The notes: a model not told the origin generated them from the letters alone. Counted from the stretch's first letter, positions 15,711 to 24,989 are shown. The stretch is DNA of 33,770 nucleotides from Prevotellaceae bacterium (GCA_021153165.1 JAGKTZ010000014.1:1-33770), one strand, 5' to 3'. A program made the numbers and translations.

Positions 15711-15765
15711 CCACCCCCTCCGAGCCTTGCGGCTCTCGTCCCCCTGTCTCAGGTGGACATTGCGG
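15711..15765 (-). repeat. Family B double-hairpin repeat, reverse
   Basis: CCACCCCCTCC, the GAGCCTTGCGGCTC hairpin, then GTCCCCCTGTCTCAGGTGGAC and ATTGCGG. Confidence 0.8.
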
Positions 15766-15869
15766 AATGTGCTTGACCAATGAAAATTCGTGCCAATTCG
15801 TGTCAATTCGTGGTAAAAATAAATAATTCATGGTAAAGTAAAATACACGAGATACGCGCGATACGTGGA
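15766..15869. repeat. Family D repeat, right arm only
   Basis: TTGACCAATGAAAATTCGTG, ATTCGTGGTAAAA and TACACGAGATACGCGCGATA: the same B-to-D junction as at 213-240. Confidence 0.7.
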
Positions 15870-15936
15870 GAATTCTCTCAACTCTCCTCTCAAAAAAGGT
15901 CTGATGTTTTTTTGTTAGGACAAGGGTGAAGGGGAG

Positions 15937-15963
15937 TTCACGCAAATCTGGGGAATCTATGGA
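15937..15963. repeat. Family A element, truncated
   Basis: Only the left end is present: TTCACGCAAATCTGGGGAAT then CTATGGA; the right arm is missing. Confidence 0.6.
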
Positions 15964-16059
15964 AGAGACAAGAGACAAGGGGCAAGGGACCTCAGAACCT
16001 TCAGAACTTCTGAATTTCTGAATTTCTTAACCTCAGAACCTCAATAACAAGACACAAAA

Positions 16060-16098
16060 ATGGTGCTACACTTCATTCAGCATGAGTTATAACACCAT
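16060..16098 (-). terminator. Terminator of the 541-residue Sel1 protein gene
   Basis: On the minus strand ATGGTGTTATA pairs with TGTAGCACCAT (11 bp with two G-U pairs), followed by TTTTTGTG. It lies 26 bp after the stop codon. Confidence 0.75.
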
Positions 16099-16123
16099 CT
16101 TTTTTATTTATTATGTCTTGAGT

Positions 16124-17749
16124 TTACCAACTTAAGCCCATCATATCCAAAGTAAATATAGCATCTCTATATCCTTGATCTGCCGCCTTGCGCCACCACG
16201 TTATAGCTGTATTTCTATTCTTTGGCACGCCTTTGCCATCGGCATAGCACTCGCCCAAATAGAATTGCGCAGAAGCATGACCTTGCGCCGCCGCCTTTCG
16301 AAACCATTTTGCCGCCTCTGTGTAGTCTTGGGCCACGCCTTGGCCATAATTCACGCGGTCGCCATAATAATAGATAAAGCCCAACCAGTATTGCGCTTCG
16401 GCATGTCCTTGCTCTGCCGCCTTGCGCCACCATTTCATCCCCTCTTCAGAGTCATAGGGCACTCCTTCGCCTTCACAATAGCACTCGCCCAATTTGTATT
16501 GTGCTTCGGTATGTCCTTGCTCCGCCGCCTTGCGATACCATTTCACGGCTTCTGCGTAGTCTTGTGTCACGCCTTCGCCATTGGCATAGCGATTACCCAA
16601 AGTGTATTGCGCATCTATTAATTCTTCTTGCGCCAAGCGATGTCCTTGCTCCGCCGCCTTTTGCCACCATTTCATTGCCTCCGCGTAGTTTTGATCACGA
16701 TAGCAGAAGCCCAAAGTATATTGCGCGTCGGCCAATCCTTGCTCTGCCGCCTTGCGCCACCATTTCACCGCCTCTTCATAATTTTTGGTCACGCCTTCGC
16801 CATTAGCATAGCACCCGCCCAGATAGCATTGCGCTGCGGCATCTCCTCCCTCTGCCGCCTTGCGCCACCATTTCACCGCTTCTTCATAGTCGTTGTAATC
16901 ATAATAGCTGTAACCCAACCAGCATTGTGCTTGGGCATGTCCTTGCTCTGCCGCCTTGCGATACCATTTCGCTGCTTCATCATAGTCTTCGGGCACTCCT
17001 TTGCCTTCACAATAGCACTCTCCTAAAGTGTATTGCGCGTCGGCCAATCCTTGCTCTGCTGCCTTGCGATACCATTTCGCTGCTTCGGCATAGTCTTTGG
17101 TCACTCCCCTGCCTTTGTAATAGCACATGCCCAAATTGTATTGCGCATCAATATATCCTTGTTCTGCCGCCTTGCGAAACCATTTCGTTGCTTCGGCGCG
17201 GTTCTTGGTCACGCCTTGACCATTATAATAGTACATGCCCAAATTGTATTGTGCTTGGGCATGTCCTTGCTCTGCAGCCTTGCGAAACCATTTCGCTGCC
17301 TCGGTGCTGTTTTGGGGTACTCCATCTCCGCTGTCATAGCAGATACCCAAATTGTATTGCGCTTTGGCATGTCCTTGCTCCGCCGCTTTGGTATACCATT
17401 TCGTTGCTTCAGCGTAGTCTTTGGTCACGCCTTCGCCATTAGCATAGCACACGCCCAAATAGAATTGCGCATCGGCATGTCCTTGCTCCGCCGCTTTGGT
17501 GTACCATTTCGCTGCTTCAGCGTAGTCTTTGGTCACGCCTTCGCCTTTATAATAGTTTTTGCCCAAAGTGTATTGCGCTTCGATATGTCCTTGCTCCCCA
17601 GCCTTGGTGTACCATTTCAAAGCTTTGTCGTAATCACCCTGATTGTAATATTCAACTCCTTTATTAAACCATTTATCCAGTTTCTTCTGCCCCATCACAG
17701 GCATCAAGGTAAGCATGGAAATAAAAAGAATAAAAATGCGCTTTGTCAT
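16124..17749 (-). CDS. Exported Sel1-repeat (SLR) protein, about 13 repeats
   Basis: A 541-residue protein. MTKRIFILFISMLTLMPVMG is a Sec signal peptide. The rest is tandem 36-residue Sel1-like repeats of the form AQYNLGxCYYNGxGVTKDYAEAAKWYRKAAEQGH; I count about 13, plus a degenerate first one. Two are shortened and one carries an insertion (YGDRVNYGQGVAQDY). Such alpha/alpha superhelices mediate protein-protein contact; no catalytic motif is visible. The signal peptide and first helix resemble the 247-residue Sel1 protein at 30800-31543 (KRIFxLxISxLTL), so these are paralogues. It is transcribed alone between a terminator and its own -7 element. Partner and function are unknown. The near-identical 108-bp DNA units invite repeat-number change. 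Confidence 0.9.
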   Translation of the reverse strand: MTKRIFILFISMLTLMPVMGQKKLDKWFNKGVEYYNQGDYDKALKWYTKAGEQGHIEAQYTLGKNYYKGEGVTKDYAEAAKWYTKAAEQGHADAQFYLGVCYANGEGVTKDYAEATKWYTKAAEQGHAKAQYNLGICYDSGDGVPQNSTEAAKWFRKAAEQGHAQAQYNLGMYYYNGQGVTKNRAEATKWFRKAAEQGYIDAQYNLGMCYYKGRGVTKDYAEAAKWYRKAAEQGLADAQYTLGECYCEGKGVPEDYDEAAKWYRKAAEQGHAQAQCWLGYSYYDYNDYEEAVKWWRKAAEGGDAAAQCYLGGCYANGEGVTKNYEEAVKWWRKAAEQGLADAQYTLGFCYRDQNYAEAMKWWQKAAEQGHRLAQEELIDAQYTLGNRYANGEGVTQDYAEAVKWYRKAAEQGHTEAQYKLGECYCEGEGVPYDSEEGMKWWRKAAEQGHAEAQYWLGFIYYYGDRVNYGQGVAQDYTEAAKWFRKAAAQGHASAQFYLGECYADGKGVPKNRNTAITWWRKAADQGYRDAIFTLDMMGLSW

Positions 17750-17786
17750 AGTGTTTATTATTTTATAGATTTCAAATAGTATATTG

Positions 17787-17794
17787 CAAAAGTA
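17787..17794 (-). promoter_or_regulatory. -7 element of the large Sel1 gene
   Basis: TACTTTTG on the minus strand, 38 bp before the start codon. Confidence 0.5.
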
Positions 17795-17910
17795 AAGTTT
17801 TATTTGATAAAAAGTGGTAGAAGTTTAAAAAAACTGTAAATATTTTGCAAGGTCATTTATCTTGTAGAGCTTTGCACTTCAATCCTCACCCTTAACCCTT
17901 ATTATACACA

Positions 17911-17939
17911 AAAAGTGCGCCCGATTGAGGCGCACTTTT
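17911..17939 (-). terminator. Intrinsic terminator of the PFOR gene
   Basis: AAAAGTGCGCC (17911-17921) pairs perfectly with GGCGCACTTTT (17929-17939) around a 7-base loop, 26 bp after the PFOR stop. On the minus strand the stem ends in a T-run. Confidence 0.88.
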
Positions 17940-17965
17940 CATATTGTTTTCAGCAGAAGTGGAAA

Positions 17966-20900
17966 TCAGAATGTCCAATCTTCTTGAGATTTGCGTACGT
18001 ACGACTTGTAGCGGCGGATAGCTGCTTCCTTGGTCGCAGTGTAGAGTTCGGCTGCTGCCTCTTCGCCCAGAGCCTTCTTCAATGAGAGGAAGCGAACTTC
18101 GCCGTCCAAGTAGTCTTGGAACTTATCCCATTGAGGTTCTTTTGAGTCGAGGGTGAATGGGTTCTTGCCTTCGTCAGCGAGCAGTGGATTGTAGCGCCAC
18201 AAGTGCCAGTAACCGCATTCCACAGCCTTAGCCTCTTCAGCCTGGCTCTTGCCCATAGCACCCTTAGCCTTCAAGCCGTGGTTGATACAGGGCGAGTAAG
18301 CGATGACGAGTGATGGACCGGGATATGCTTCGGCTTCCTTGAGCGCCTTGAGGCATTGTGCCTGGTCGGCACCCATTGCCACTTGTGCCACGTATACGTA
18401 GCCGTAGGTCGCTTGCATCAGACCGAGGTCTTTCTTGGTGACGCGCTTACCTGCTGCAGCAAATTGTGCGATGGCTGCGATTGGTGTAGCCTTGGATGCT
18501 TGTCCACCGGTGTTAGAGTACACTTCGGTGTCGAGTACGAGGATGTTCAAGTCTTCACCGCTTGCCAAGACGTGATCCAGACCGCCGTAGCCGATGTCGT
18601 ATGATGCACCGTCGCCACCGATAATCCACTGGCTGCGCTTAGTGAGGAAGTGTGAGAGTTCTTCCAACTGTTGGCATACGGGGCAACCAGCTGCTGCGCT
18701 TGCCTTGATTTCGGGTACGAGCTTGTCGGCTGCCACGCGGCTTGCTTCAGCATTGTCTTGTCCTGCGATCCATTCGCGAGCTGCTGCCTTGTAGGCTTCG
18801 CTCACCTTGTCGCTTTCGAGCATTTGTTCGAGCAGCGCCTGGATGCGAGCACGCATTTTCTTGTTTGCCATTACCATACCGAGACCGAATTCGCAGAAGT
18901 CTTCGAAAAGCGAGTTAGCCCATGCAGGACCCTGACCGCGTTCGTTGGTAGTGTATGGAGTTGATGGGATAGAACCTGAATAGATAGACGAACAACCAGT
19001 AGCGTTGGCAATCATCTGACGGTCGCCGAAGAGTTGAGTGACGAGTTTCACGTATGGTGTTTCACCACAACCAGAGCATGCGCCGCTGAATTCGAAGAGC
19101 GGAGTAGCGAATTGTGAGTTCTTGGGGTTGAGTGTGATGTCCACCTTGTCCTGCTTGCTGGTGACGTTCTTCACGCAGTAAGTCCAGTTGGCATCTTCGT
19201 GCATTTCCTGAGCCAATGGCACCATTTCGAGTGCCTTGTTGCCGCGCATACCGGGACATACGTCTACACAGTTGCCACAGCCGAGGCAGTCCATCACGTC
19301 GACTTGCATGCGGAAGTGCATACCCTTCAGCGTAGCGGGTGCTTTCATTTCGAGAGTTGCTGCTTCGAAGCCGCTCTTTTCATTTTCATCCAATACGAAT
19401 GGACGGATAGAAGCGTGAGGACATACGAAAGAACACTTATTACATTGGATACAATTTTCCGAGTTCCACTTGGGCACGAAGGTTGCTACGCCGCGCTTTT
19501 CGTAAGCCGCTGTACCTTGTTGCCAAGTACCATCTTCCGACACCTTGAATGCGCTGACGGGCAGGAGGTCGCCGTTTTGTGCATTGATAGGACGTACCAA
19601 TTCGCTGATGAAGGCGGGTTCGTCGCGCACCACCTTTTCATCTTCGGGCAGGTTCTTCCATTCAGGATCGACAGCCAAAGTCTTGTATTCGCCGCCGCGG
19701 TCCACAGCTTCGTAGTTCTTGTTGACCACATCTTCGCCCTTCTTGCCGTACGATTTCACGATGAATTTCTTCATTTGCTCTACAGCGAGATCTACGGGGA
19801 TCACTTCTGTGATGCGGAAGAAGGCTGATTGCAGGATGGTGTTGGTGCGGTTGCCCAATCCGATTTCTTGTGCAATCTTGGTCGCGTTGATATAGTATAC
19901 GGTGATATTGTGTTCAGCGAAATAGCGCTTCACGTTGTTGGGCAAGTTCTTTGCCAATTCTTCGCCTTCCCAGATGGTGTTGAGCAAGAAGGTACCGCCG
20001 TCGCGCAGACCACGCAATACGTCGTACATGTGCAGATAAGCTTGTACGTGGCAGGCTACGAAGTTGGGCGTCTTGATCTGATAAGTCGAGCGAATAGGTG
20101 TATCGCCGAAGCGGAGGTGTGAACAAGTGAAACCGCCTGACTTTTTAGAGTCATAAGAGAAGTAAGCCTGGCAGTACTTGTCTGTATTGTCGCCGATGAT
20201 CTTCACCGAGTTCTTGTTGGCACCTACTGTACCGTCTGCGCCGAGACCGTAGAATTTAGCTTCGAAGATACCTTCGCCACCCAGTGCCATTTCCTTTTGC
20301 ATGGGCAGAGATTGATAGGTCACGTCGTCCACGATACCCACGGTGAAGTGGTCCTTAGGCATAGGAAGAGCCAAGTTTTCGTATACAGAGCAGATCATCG
20401 TAGGAGTAGTATCGCATGAGCCGAGACCATAGCGTCCGCCGACGATCACAGGACGGTTTTCTTCATTGTAGAAAGCATCCTTCACGTCGAGATACAATGG
20501 TTCGCCGTTGGCACCGGGTTCCTTGGTGCGGTCGAGTACAGCGATGCGCTTGCAAGTCTTGGGCACTGCTGCGAGGAGGTGTTTCACAGAGAATGGACGG
20601 TACAAGTGTACGCTCACCATACCCACCTTTTCGCCCTTAGCGTTCAGGTAGTCGATAGCTTCGCGTGCAGCTTCTGTCACGCTACCCATACAGATGATCA
20701 CGCGTTCGGCATCTTCTGCGCCATAGTAGCTGAAGAGTTTGTATTCGCGACCAGTGATCTTGCTCACGGCTTCCATATATTTTTCTACGATGCCGGGCAC
20801 TTCGTCGTAGTAGCGGTTGCACACTTCGCGGTGAGCGAAGAATGTTTCGGGGTTTTCAGCCATACCGCGTGCTTCGGGATGTTCGGGTGTGAGGGCGCGA

Positions 20901-21511
20901 CTGCGGAATTCCTTCACCTTGTCCATTGGCACGAGTGGGCGGATATCCTCTTGATCCATCACTTCGATCTTCTGGTATTCGTGGCTGGTGCGGAAACCGT
21001 CGAAGAAGTTGATGAAGGGCACGCGGCTTTCGAGTGTAGCCAAGTGTGCTACTGCCGAGAGGTCCATCACTTCCTGTACCGAACCTTCGCAGAGCATAGC
21101 GAAACCTGTCTGGCGGCAAGCCATCACGTCGCTGTGGTCGCCAAAGATACAGAGTGAGTGTGTAGCCAGTGTACGTGCCGATACGTGGAATACGCTGGGC
21201 AACAATTCGCCGGCAATCTTATACATATTAGGAATCATCAGCAGGAGACCCTGTGATGCTGTAAACGTGGTGGTAAGTGCACCTGCTTGAAGCGAACCGT
21301 GCACCGCGCCGGCAGCACCGCCTTCGCTTTGCATTTCCTGTACTTTCACTGTGTCGCCAAACAGATTCTTGCGACCTTGTGCTGACCATTCATCGACGTG
21401 CTCTGCCATGGGCGAAGACGGGGTGATGGGGTAGATGGCAGCGACCTCCGAGAACATATACGCGATATGTGCAGCGGCCTGGTTACCATCGCAAGTAATA
21501 AACTTTTTCAT
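17966..21511 (-). CDS. nifJ: Pyruvate:ferredoxin (flavodoxin) oxidoreductase, single-chain
   Basis: An 1181-residue homodimer-type PFOR, full length. It converts pyruvate and CoA to acetyl-CoA and CO2 and reduces ferredoxin or flavodoxin, the main anaerobic entry to fermentation. Domains in order: the N-terminal pyrimidine-binding part (CDGNQAAAHIAYMFSE, YPITPSSPMAEHVDEW), the transketolase-C-like and gamma domains (GADGTVGANKNSVKIIGD), the two-cluster ferredoxin domain with CIQCNKCSFVCP at about 685 and CLGCGNCVDVCP at about 740, then the TPP domain with SGACSGCGETPY (about 812, cysteines of the proximal cluster), NATGCSSIY and GDGASYDIGYGG (about 967) with a following NTGGQ. All cluster cysteines are present, so it should be active. 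It is monocistronic with a strong terminator and no obvious partner genes. Confidence 0.97.
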   Translation of the reverse strand: MKKFITCDGNQAAAHIAYMFSEVAAIYPITPSSPMAEHVDEWSAQGRKNLFGDTVKVQEMQSEGGAAGAVHGSLQAGALTTTFTASQGLLLMIPNMYKIAGELLPSVFHVSARTLATHSLCIFGDHSDVMACRQTGFAMLCEGSVQEVMDLSAVAHLATLESRVPFINFFDGFRTSHEYQKIEVMDQEDIRPLVPMDKVKEFRSRALTPEHPEARGMAENPETFFAHREVCNRYYDEVPGIVEKYMEAVSKITGREYKLFSYYGAEDAERVIICMGSVTEAAREAIDYLNAKGEKVGMVSVHLYRPFSVKHLLAAVPKTCKRIAVLDRTKEPGANGEPLYLDVKDAFYNEENRPVIVGGRYGLGSCDTTPTMICSVYENLALPMPKDHFTVGIVDDVTYQSLPMQKEMALGGEGIFEAKFYGLGADGTVGANKNSVKIIGDNTDKYCQAYFSYDSKKSGGFTCSHLRFGDTPIRSTYQIKTPNFVACHVQAYLHMYDVLRGLRDGGTFLLNTIWEGEELAKNLPNNVKRYFAEHNITVYYINATKIAQEIGLGNRTNTILQSAFFRITEVIPVDLAVEQMKKFIVKSYGKKGEDVVNKNYEAVDRGGEYKTLAVDPEWKNLPEDEKVVRDEPAFISELVRPINAQNGDLLPVSAFKVSEDGTWQQGTAAYEKRGVATFVPKWNSENCIQCNKCSFVCPHASIRPFVLDENEKSGFEAATLEMKAPATLKGMHFRMQVDVMDCLGCGNCVDVCPGMRGNKALEMVPLAQEMHEDANWTYCVKNVTSKQDKVDITLNPKNSQFATPLFEFSGACSGCGETPYVKLVTQLFGDRQMIANATGCSSIYSGSIPSTPYTTNERGQGPAWANSLFEDFCEFGLGMVMANKKMRARIQALLEQMLESDKVSEAYKAAAREWIAGQDNAEASRVAADKLVPEIKASAAAGCPVCQQLEELSHFLTKRSQWIIGGDGASYDIGYGGLDHVLASGEDLNILVLDTEVYSNTGGQASKATPIAAIAQFAAAGKRVTKKDLGLMQATYGYVYVAQVAMGADQAQCLKALKEAEAYPGPSLVIAYSPCINHGLKAKGAMGKSQAEEAKAVECGYWHLWRYNPLLADEGKNPFTLDSKEPQWDKFQDYLDGEVRFLSLKKALGEEAAAELYTATKEAAIRRYKSYVRKSQEDWTF

Positions 21512-21682
21512 TGTCGTTGTGTTATAGTTAAAATATAGTTTTGAGTTTATCGCTTTTCGTCGTGCGCCGAGATGCCTGCTTTCATTATGCTTGGTCAGCG
21601 CCGCGACGTTATTTTCTTTCTTTGTTTGTCAGTATGGTTTCACCTTTTCCGGATATTCCCCCCGATCGCCCTACCCTTGCGC

Positions 21683-22105
21683 TTATTGCAAGTCGCTTGG
21701 TCTGATTACGATTTCGTTGGTCTCGCCACTCTTTTTGGCCAGGAAGTGAAAGACGATGTTGGTGTTTGTCTCCTTGATGGCATCAACGAATAGTTTCATT
21801 TCGGGATTATCCTCGGTCGATGGTGTGATGGCCAGCAGCAGACCTTCCTTGAAGATAGGGTTGTCAAAGTCCTTCACATTGACGAAACCTGTGATGCTTT
21901 CCTCTACTTCGCATTGAAACACGACGCCTCTGTCCTCCAATGTCACTCCGACGATAGCCAGTCCGCTACCGCAATCGATGGGGCATTCCGAGTTCATATA
22001 TGCCACACCGACTTCCAACTGCGTTTCTTTGCACGAAGTCAGTTGTACGGTCATACCGATGGTCAGGATCAAGACACCGACGAGGTGTAGGAGTCGTTTC
22101 ATCAT
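21683..22105 (-). CDS. Small putative lipoprotein
   Basis: A 140-residue protein with leader MMKRLLHLVGVLILTIGMTV and lipobox QLTSCKE, so Cys25 is probably lipidated. The mature domain contains CPIDCGSGLAIVGVTLEDRGVVFQCEV, a beta-rich segment with three further cysteines, and DNPEMKLFVDAIKETNTNIVF. I do not recognise the family. It lies 122 bp downstream of the AAA ATPase and 171 bp upstream of the PFOR on the same strand; no strong promoter or terminator was seen in either gap, so co-transcription is possible but not shown. Confidence 0.75.
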   Translation of the reverse strand: MMKRLLHLVGVLILTIGMTVQLTSCKETQLEVGVAYMNSECPIDCGSGLAIVGVTLEDRGVVFQCEVEESITGFVNVKDFDNPIFKEGLLLAITPSTEDNPEMKLFVDAIKETNTNIVFHFLAKKSGETNEIVIRPSDLQ

Positions 22106-22227
22106 GTCAAACTATGTATTGTGGCGGGCGCCGAGGTGGCAAGGTTTGTGTAAGGAAAAAACCTTTTTGTTTTGGAGGGAGTGGGCTAAGTCACCACACG
22201 CACGCTCACGCATTATATATATATGTA

Positions 22228-23412
22228 TTAGTATAGGAAACCAAACATCCAGATGGGGATGACGCCCTGTTCGCCCTTTTCCACGTCATAGACCACGCGC
22301 ATTGTCTCGGGCGACAGTTTCAGGCGTCTACTCTTTTCGCACACGCACAGATCCGTTCTGCCGTCGATGCGGAATGTGCCTTCGCGGCGCAGGCGGTTCA
22401 CTGTGTGGTGGCGCCACAGGGTATTGACCAAATAGGTCTCCATGATATTTTGTTGATTCAACCCTGGCGCATTGATGGCGTACATCAGGTTGGGATCGTG
22501 CAGCATCACTGCGGCGGGTTTCTTGGGGAAACTTTCGCCTTCGCGGTACACCATGTTCACCAGGCGTGCCTCTTCCAGGTATTTCAGATAGTTCATCACC
22601 GTAGCGCGCGATGTATTGATGGCTTCTGCCAGTTCGCTCACGTTGGGGATAGAGTCTTCGCTCATTGCCAACAGATAGAGCAGTTTTTTGATGCGCGACA
22701 GATATTTCAGTTCCACCTGCTTGTTGAACAGGATGTCCACCTCCATCATCGAGTTCATCGCCTTGAGCAGCCCCTCGGTGAAATTGTGATTTTCCAGATA
22801 GAAGGGGTAGTAGCCATAGTGCAAATAGTCGTCAAAATACTTCATCGGTTGCACGCGTGGCAAGATAGACTTTTGGATATACTCGTGGTCGCGGATGATG
22901 TCCGAGTAGGTGAAGGTGTGAAAATCGTTGCCTGTCTGCAGGTTGATAAATTCGCGGAACGAGAAGCCGTGCAACACATAGCGGCGGCTCAGACGTGCGA
23001 TTTCAGACTCGTCGGCATCGGTTTCCTCCACTGGCGTCGTGGTGTAGACGATGCGCAGCAAGGGATATTTGTGGTAGCATTCGCACAATTGTTCGCGCCA
23101 GTTGTGCAACTTGAATGCTTGGTCTATCAAAAGCACAATACCGCCGGCAGCCACAAATTCGCCGGCAAAGTCGACAATGCCACGCGCTTGGAAGTAGAAA
23201 TTGTTGGTGTTGATGTACAAGCACTTTCTGGTGCGAGGGTCAAAGAATTCTTTTGCAAATTGCAACAGAATCGAAGTACGACCCACACCTCTGGGCCCAC
23301 GTATAGCGATCATTCTGTGGCTCCAATCGATATTGTCAATCAGTGCACGACGCACGGGGGCATTGAAGTTTTCCACGAGATAAGCGTGTGTTCGGAAGAA
23401 GGTTTCCAACAT
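22228..23412 (-). CDS. AAA ATPase with DUF4143-type C-terminus
   Basis: A 394-residue protein of the AAA_14/DUF4143 family. IAIRGPRGVGRTS (about 35-47) is the Walker A loop and GGIVLLIDQAF (about 90-100) the Walker B strand with D98. The C-terminal half holds a winged-helix segment, NVSELAEAINTSRATVMNYLKYLEEARLVN, then a nuclease-like DUF4143 fold (SFPKKPAAVMLHDPNLMYA, GRTDLCVCEKSRRLKL). The family is abundant in Bacteroidales; a cellular role is not established. I choose the Met at 23412 and not 23448, because the -7 box at 23446-23453 would place transcription start inside the longer reading, and the family normally begins near MLETFFRTH. Neighbours give no functional clue. Confidence 0.88.
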   Translation of the reverse strand: MLETFFRTHAYLVENFNAPVRRALIDNIDWSHRMIAIRGPRGVGRTSILLQFAKEFFDPRTRKCLYINTNNFYFQARGIVDFAGEFVAAGGIVLLIDQAFKLHNWREQLCECYHKYPLLRIVYTTTPVEETDADESEIARLSRRYVLHGFSFREFINLQTGNDFHTFTYSDIIRDHEYIQKSILPRVQPMKYFDDYLHYGYYPFYLENHNFTEGLLKAMNSMMEVDILFNKQVELKYLSRIKKLLYLLAMSEDSIPNVSELAEAINTSRATVMNYLKYLEEARLVNMVYREGESFPKKPAAVMLHDPNLMYAINAPGLNQQNIMETYLVNTLWRHHTVNRLRREGTFRIDGRTDLCVCEKSRRLKLSPETMRVVYDVEKGEQGVIPIWMFGFLY

Positions 23413-23445
23413 AGCGGTATGTGTTTTATAGAATAGACTTTCGTG

Positions 23446-23453
23446 CAAAGTTA
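23446..23453 (-). promoter_or_regulatory. -7 element of the AAA ATPase gene
   Basis: TAACTTTG on the minus strand, 33 bp before the ATG at 23412; it argues against the longer start at 23448. Confidence 0.55.
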
Positions 23454-23570
23454 CAATTTTTGCGCAATTTGAAAAGCAGACTTTACAATTTTTAATGTAA
23501 AAAACTTTTTGAGGGAGAGAGAAGTTAGGAATTAGGAATTAGAAGAGAGGAAAGAGGAGTGAGGAGAGAA

Positions 23571-23597
23571 GTCTTTAGGGTCTTTAGGGTCTTTAGG
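23571..23597 (+). repeat. Family C: three exact 9-bp repeats
   Basis: GTCTTTAGG occurs three times in direct tandem, immediately before a family B copy. Confidence 0.8.
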
Positions 23598-23606
23598 GAA
23601 ACATTC

Positions 23607-23769
23607 TGCACTGTCCCCCTGAGACAGGGGGACGAGCACCGCAGGTGCGGAGGGGGTAGATCATGGTTGTAGGACTGTAAAATCCTTAGAATCCTTAAAG
23701 CCAATAGTTATTATCCACCCCCTCCGAGCCTATGGCTCTCGTCCCCCTGTCTCAGGGGGACAGTGCGGA
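23607..23769. repeat. Family B inverted pair (REPIN-like)
   Basis: A forward unit (23607-23659: GTCCCCCTGAGACAGGGGGAC, GCACCGCAGGTGC, GGAGGGGGTAG) and a reverse unit (23714-23769: CCACCCCCTCC, GAGCCTATGGCTC, GTCCCCCTGTCTCAGGGGGAC) face each other across about 55 bp. The whole could fold into one long cruciform or RNA hairpin. Confidence 0.85.
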
Positions 23770-23810
23770 GTGAGACCTTAAAGACCTTAAAAACTCTCAA
23801 CCCTCCTCTC

Positions 23811-24749
23811 TCAACACTCAACTCTCCCCTCTCCTACCTCAACCTTACAGCTCCTCTGATGCAATCCTTCGATCATCTCAGTCAAGTGTTGTGGTGCCAG
23901 CACACGCAGTTCGGGACCGTACGACAGCAGTTCTGCCACCAGGTCGCGCGTGATGCCCACCTCCAGGGTGACGAACATCGAAGGTTGGTGATAGTCCATC
24001 GGGTGCTGTGTGCCCATATCCATCGTACTGAGGCAATTGTCGTCGACGGGTGTCACCTCTGCCGGCAATTGTTGGCGCGTCATGATCTTTTGCGAGGCAT
24101 GCAGTGGGCGTCGCTTCAGGTATTTGCCCAACCTTGCCACCACCTGCAGCACGATGTGTTCGCTCTGCACATCACCTCCGGCAAAGGCACCGAAACTGTC
24201 GCGGAAATAGGCGTCGGCATCCCAATCCTCGGGCACACGGTAGCGCTGGGCAGTATGTATCAGTGTGGCGATGCGGTCCAGGGCAAAGGTGCGCACACTG
24301 CGATGATAACTGCTATAACCCACCGCATAGAGCAAACCGCGGATGCTCCGCACGCAGTAGGGTTCGAACGTCGTGCTATACGCAGGCCGGTGTGTCGACT
24401 CGTATTCCATCTGCATGCGGTGGCCCAGTTCGATAGCCTCCATGATCTGTTTGCTATAGATCAGCGCCAGGTCGGCAGCAGTCGACAGCGTCTTCTCCGT
24501 TTCCTCTTGATTCAGAATTTGTTTGAGCAATGCCGGTGCTTCGTCGGCAGTATGGATATAGTACAAGCCATCACAGCGTTCGAGGTGCAGTCCCAGCAAT
24601 TCCTTCATATACTTACGATTGTCATAGAAAGTGCTGTGCGCCATAGGTCGTCCATATTCATCCTCGGCAGCCCAAGCCTGTTGAATTTGTTTTTTGCTCA
24701 TCGGCCCGTTGTTGTAAAGCAATCGCGCCATCCAAAGTGATTTTTTCAT
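23811..24749 (-). CDS. WYL-domain transcriptional regulator
   Basis: A 312-residue regulator. Residues 1-60 form a helix-turn-helix-like DNA-binding part (MSKKQIQQAWAAEDE, STFYDNRKYMKELLG). The WYL domain (about 120-200) shows FEPYCVRSIRGLLYAVGYSS and VRTFALDRIATL, the strand pattern that binds nucleic-acid or nucleotide ligands in this family; the C-terminal extension (WCX-like) ends LRVLAPQHLTEMIEGLHQR. Such proteins are transcription factors, some tied to DNA damage or phage defence. The last residues, VEVGEGRVEC, are encoded in a GA-rich repeat tract, so the native C-terminus may have been replaced. It is the last minus-strand gene before the putative origin. Confidence 0.87.
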   Translation of the reverse strand: MKKSLWMARLLYNNGPMSKKQIQQAWAAEDEYGRPMAHSTFYDNRKYMKELLGLHLERCDGLYYIHTADEAPALLKQILNQEETEKTLSTAADLALIYSKQIMEAIELGHRMQMEYESTHRPAYSTTFEPYCVRSIRGLLYAVGYSSYHRSVRTFALDRIATLIHTAQRYRVPEDWDADAYFRDSFGAFAGGDVQSEHIVLQVVARLGKYLKRRPLHASQKIMTRQQLPAEVTPVDDNCLSTMDMGTQHPMDYHQPSMFVTLEVGITRDLVAELLSYGPELRVLAPQHLTEMIEGLHQRSCKVEVGEGRVEC

Positions 24750-24849
24750 AACAGTTCTGTAAAATTTAAATATATAAGTTGTCCAGCGAAGTTACTCATT
24801 TTTTGCAACACCCGCACTGAAAAAGGCATAAATTTTTGAAAAAAATCAC

Positions 24850-24905
24850 CGCGGAATTCAAAAAAACTAAGGGTTTTTTGAAAAAAGTCTAAGGGTTTTT
24901 AGGGG
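24850..24905. repeat. Family E T-rich repeat
   Basis: AAACTAAGGGTTTTTTGAAAA then AAGTCTAAGGGTTTTTAGG, close to the units at 5923-5985 and 14519-14605. Confidence 0.45.
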
Positions 24906-24935
24906 GCTCTAAGGTCTTTAGGGTCCTAGGGCACA

Positions 24936-24989
24936 TTCCGCACTGTCCCCCTAGCAGGGGGACGAGCACCGCAGGTGCGGAGGGGGTAG
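24936..24989 (+). repeat. Family B double-hairpin repeat, forward
   Basis: GTCCCCCTAGCAGGGGGAC, then GCACCGCAGGTGC, then GGAGGGGGTAG, followed by ACAATTACTATTTGAC. Confidence 0.85.

Larger units (their letters stand above)
15500..16123. other. Intergenic region: promoter, repeats, terminator
   Basis: From the lipoprotein end it contains the promoter, a 9-bp repeat tract (about 15661-15700), a family B copy joined to a family D arm, a pyrimidine tract, a family E fragment (15891-15920), a truncated family A piece (15937-15963), a TTCAGAACTTCTGAATTTC stretch and the terminator of the Sel1 gene. Nothing coding is supported. Confidence 0.55.
23413..23810. other. Intergenic region with a family B inverted pair
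   Basis: Contains the ATPase promoter, a purine-rich stretch, three exact 9-bp repeats and a head-to-head pair of family B units. No gene is supported. Confidence 0.6.

Noticed and set aside
22405..23436. 343-codon plus-strand ORF opposite the AAA ATPase
   Set aside because: The minus frame carries Walker A and B motifs; the plus frame has no recognisable domain.
23763..24740. 325-codon plus-strand ORF opposite the WYL regulator
   Set aside because: Its first codons come from repeat sequence and the rest is antisense to a recognised regulator.
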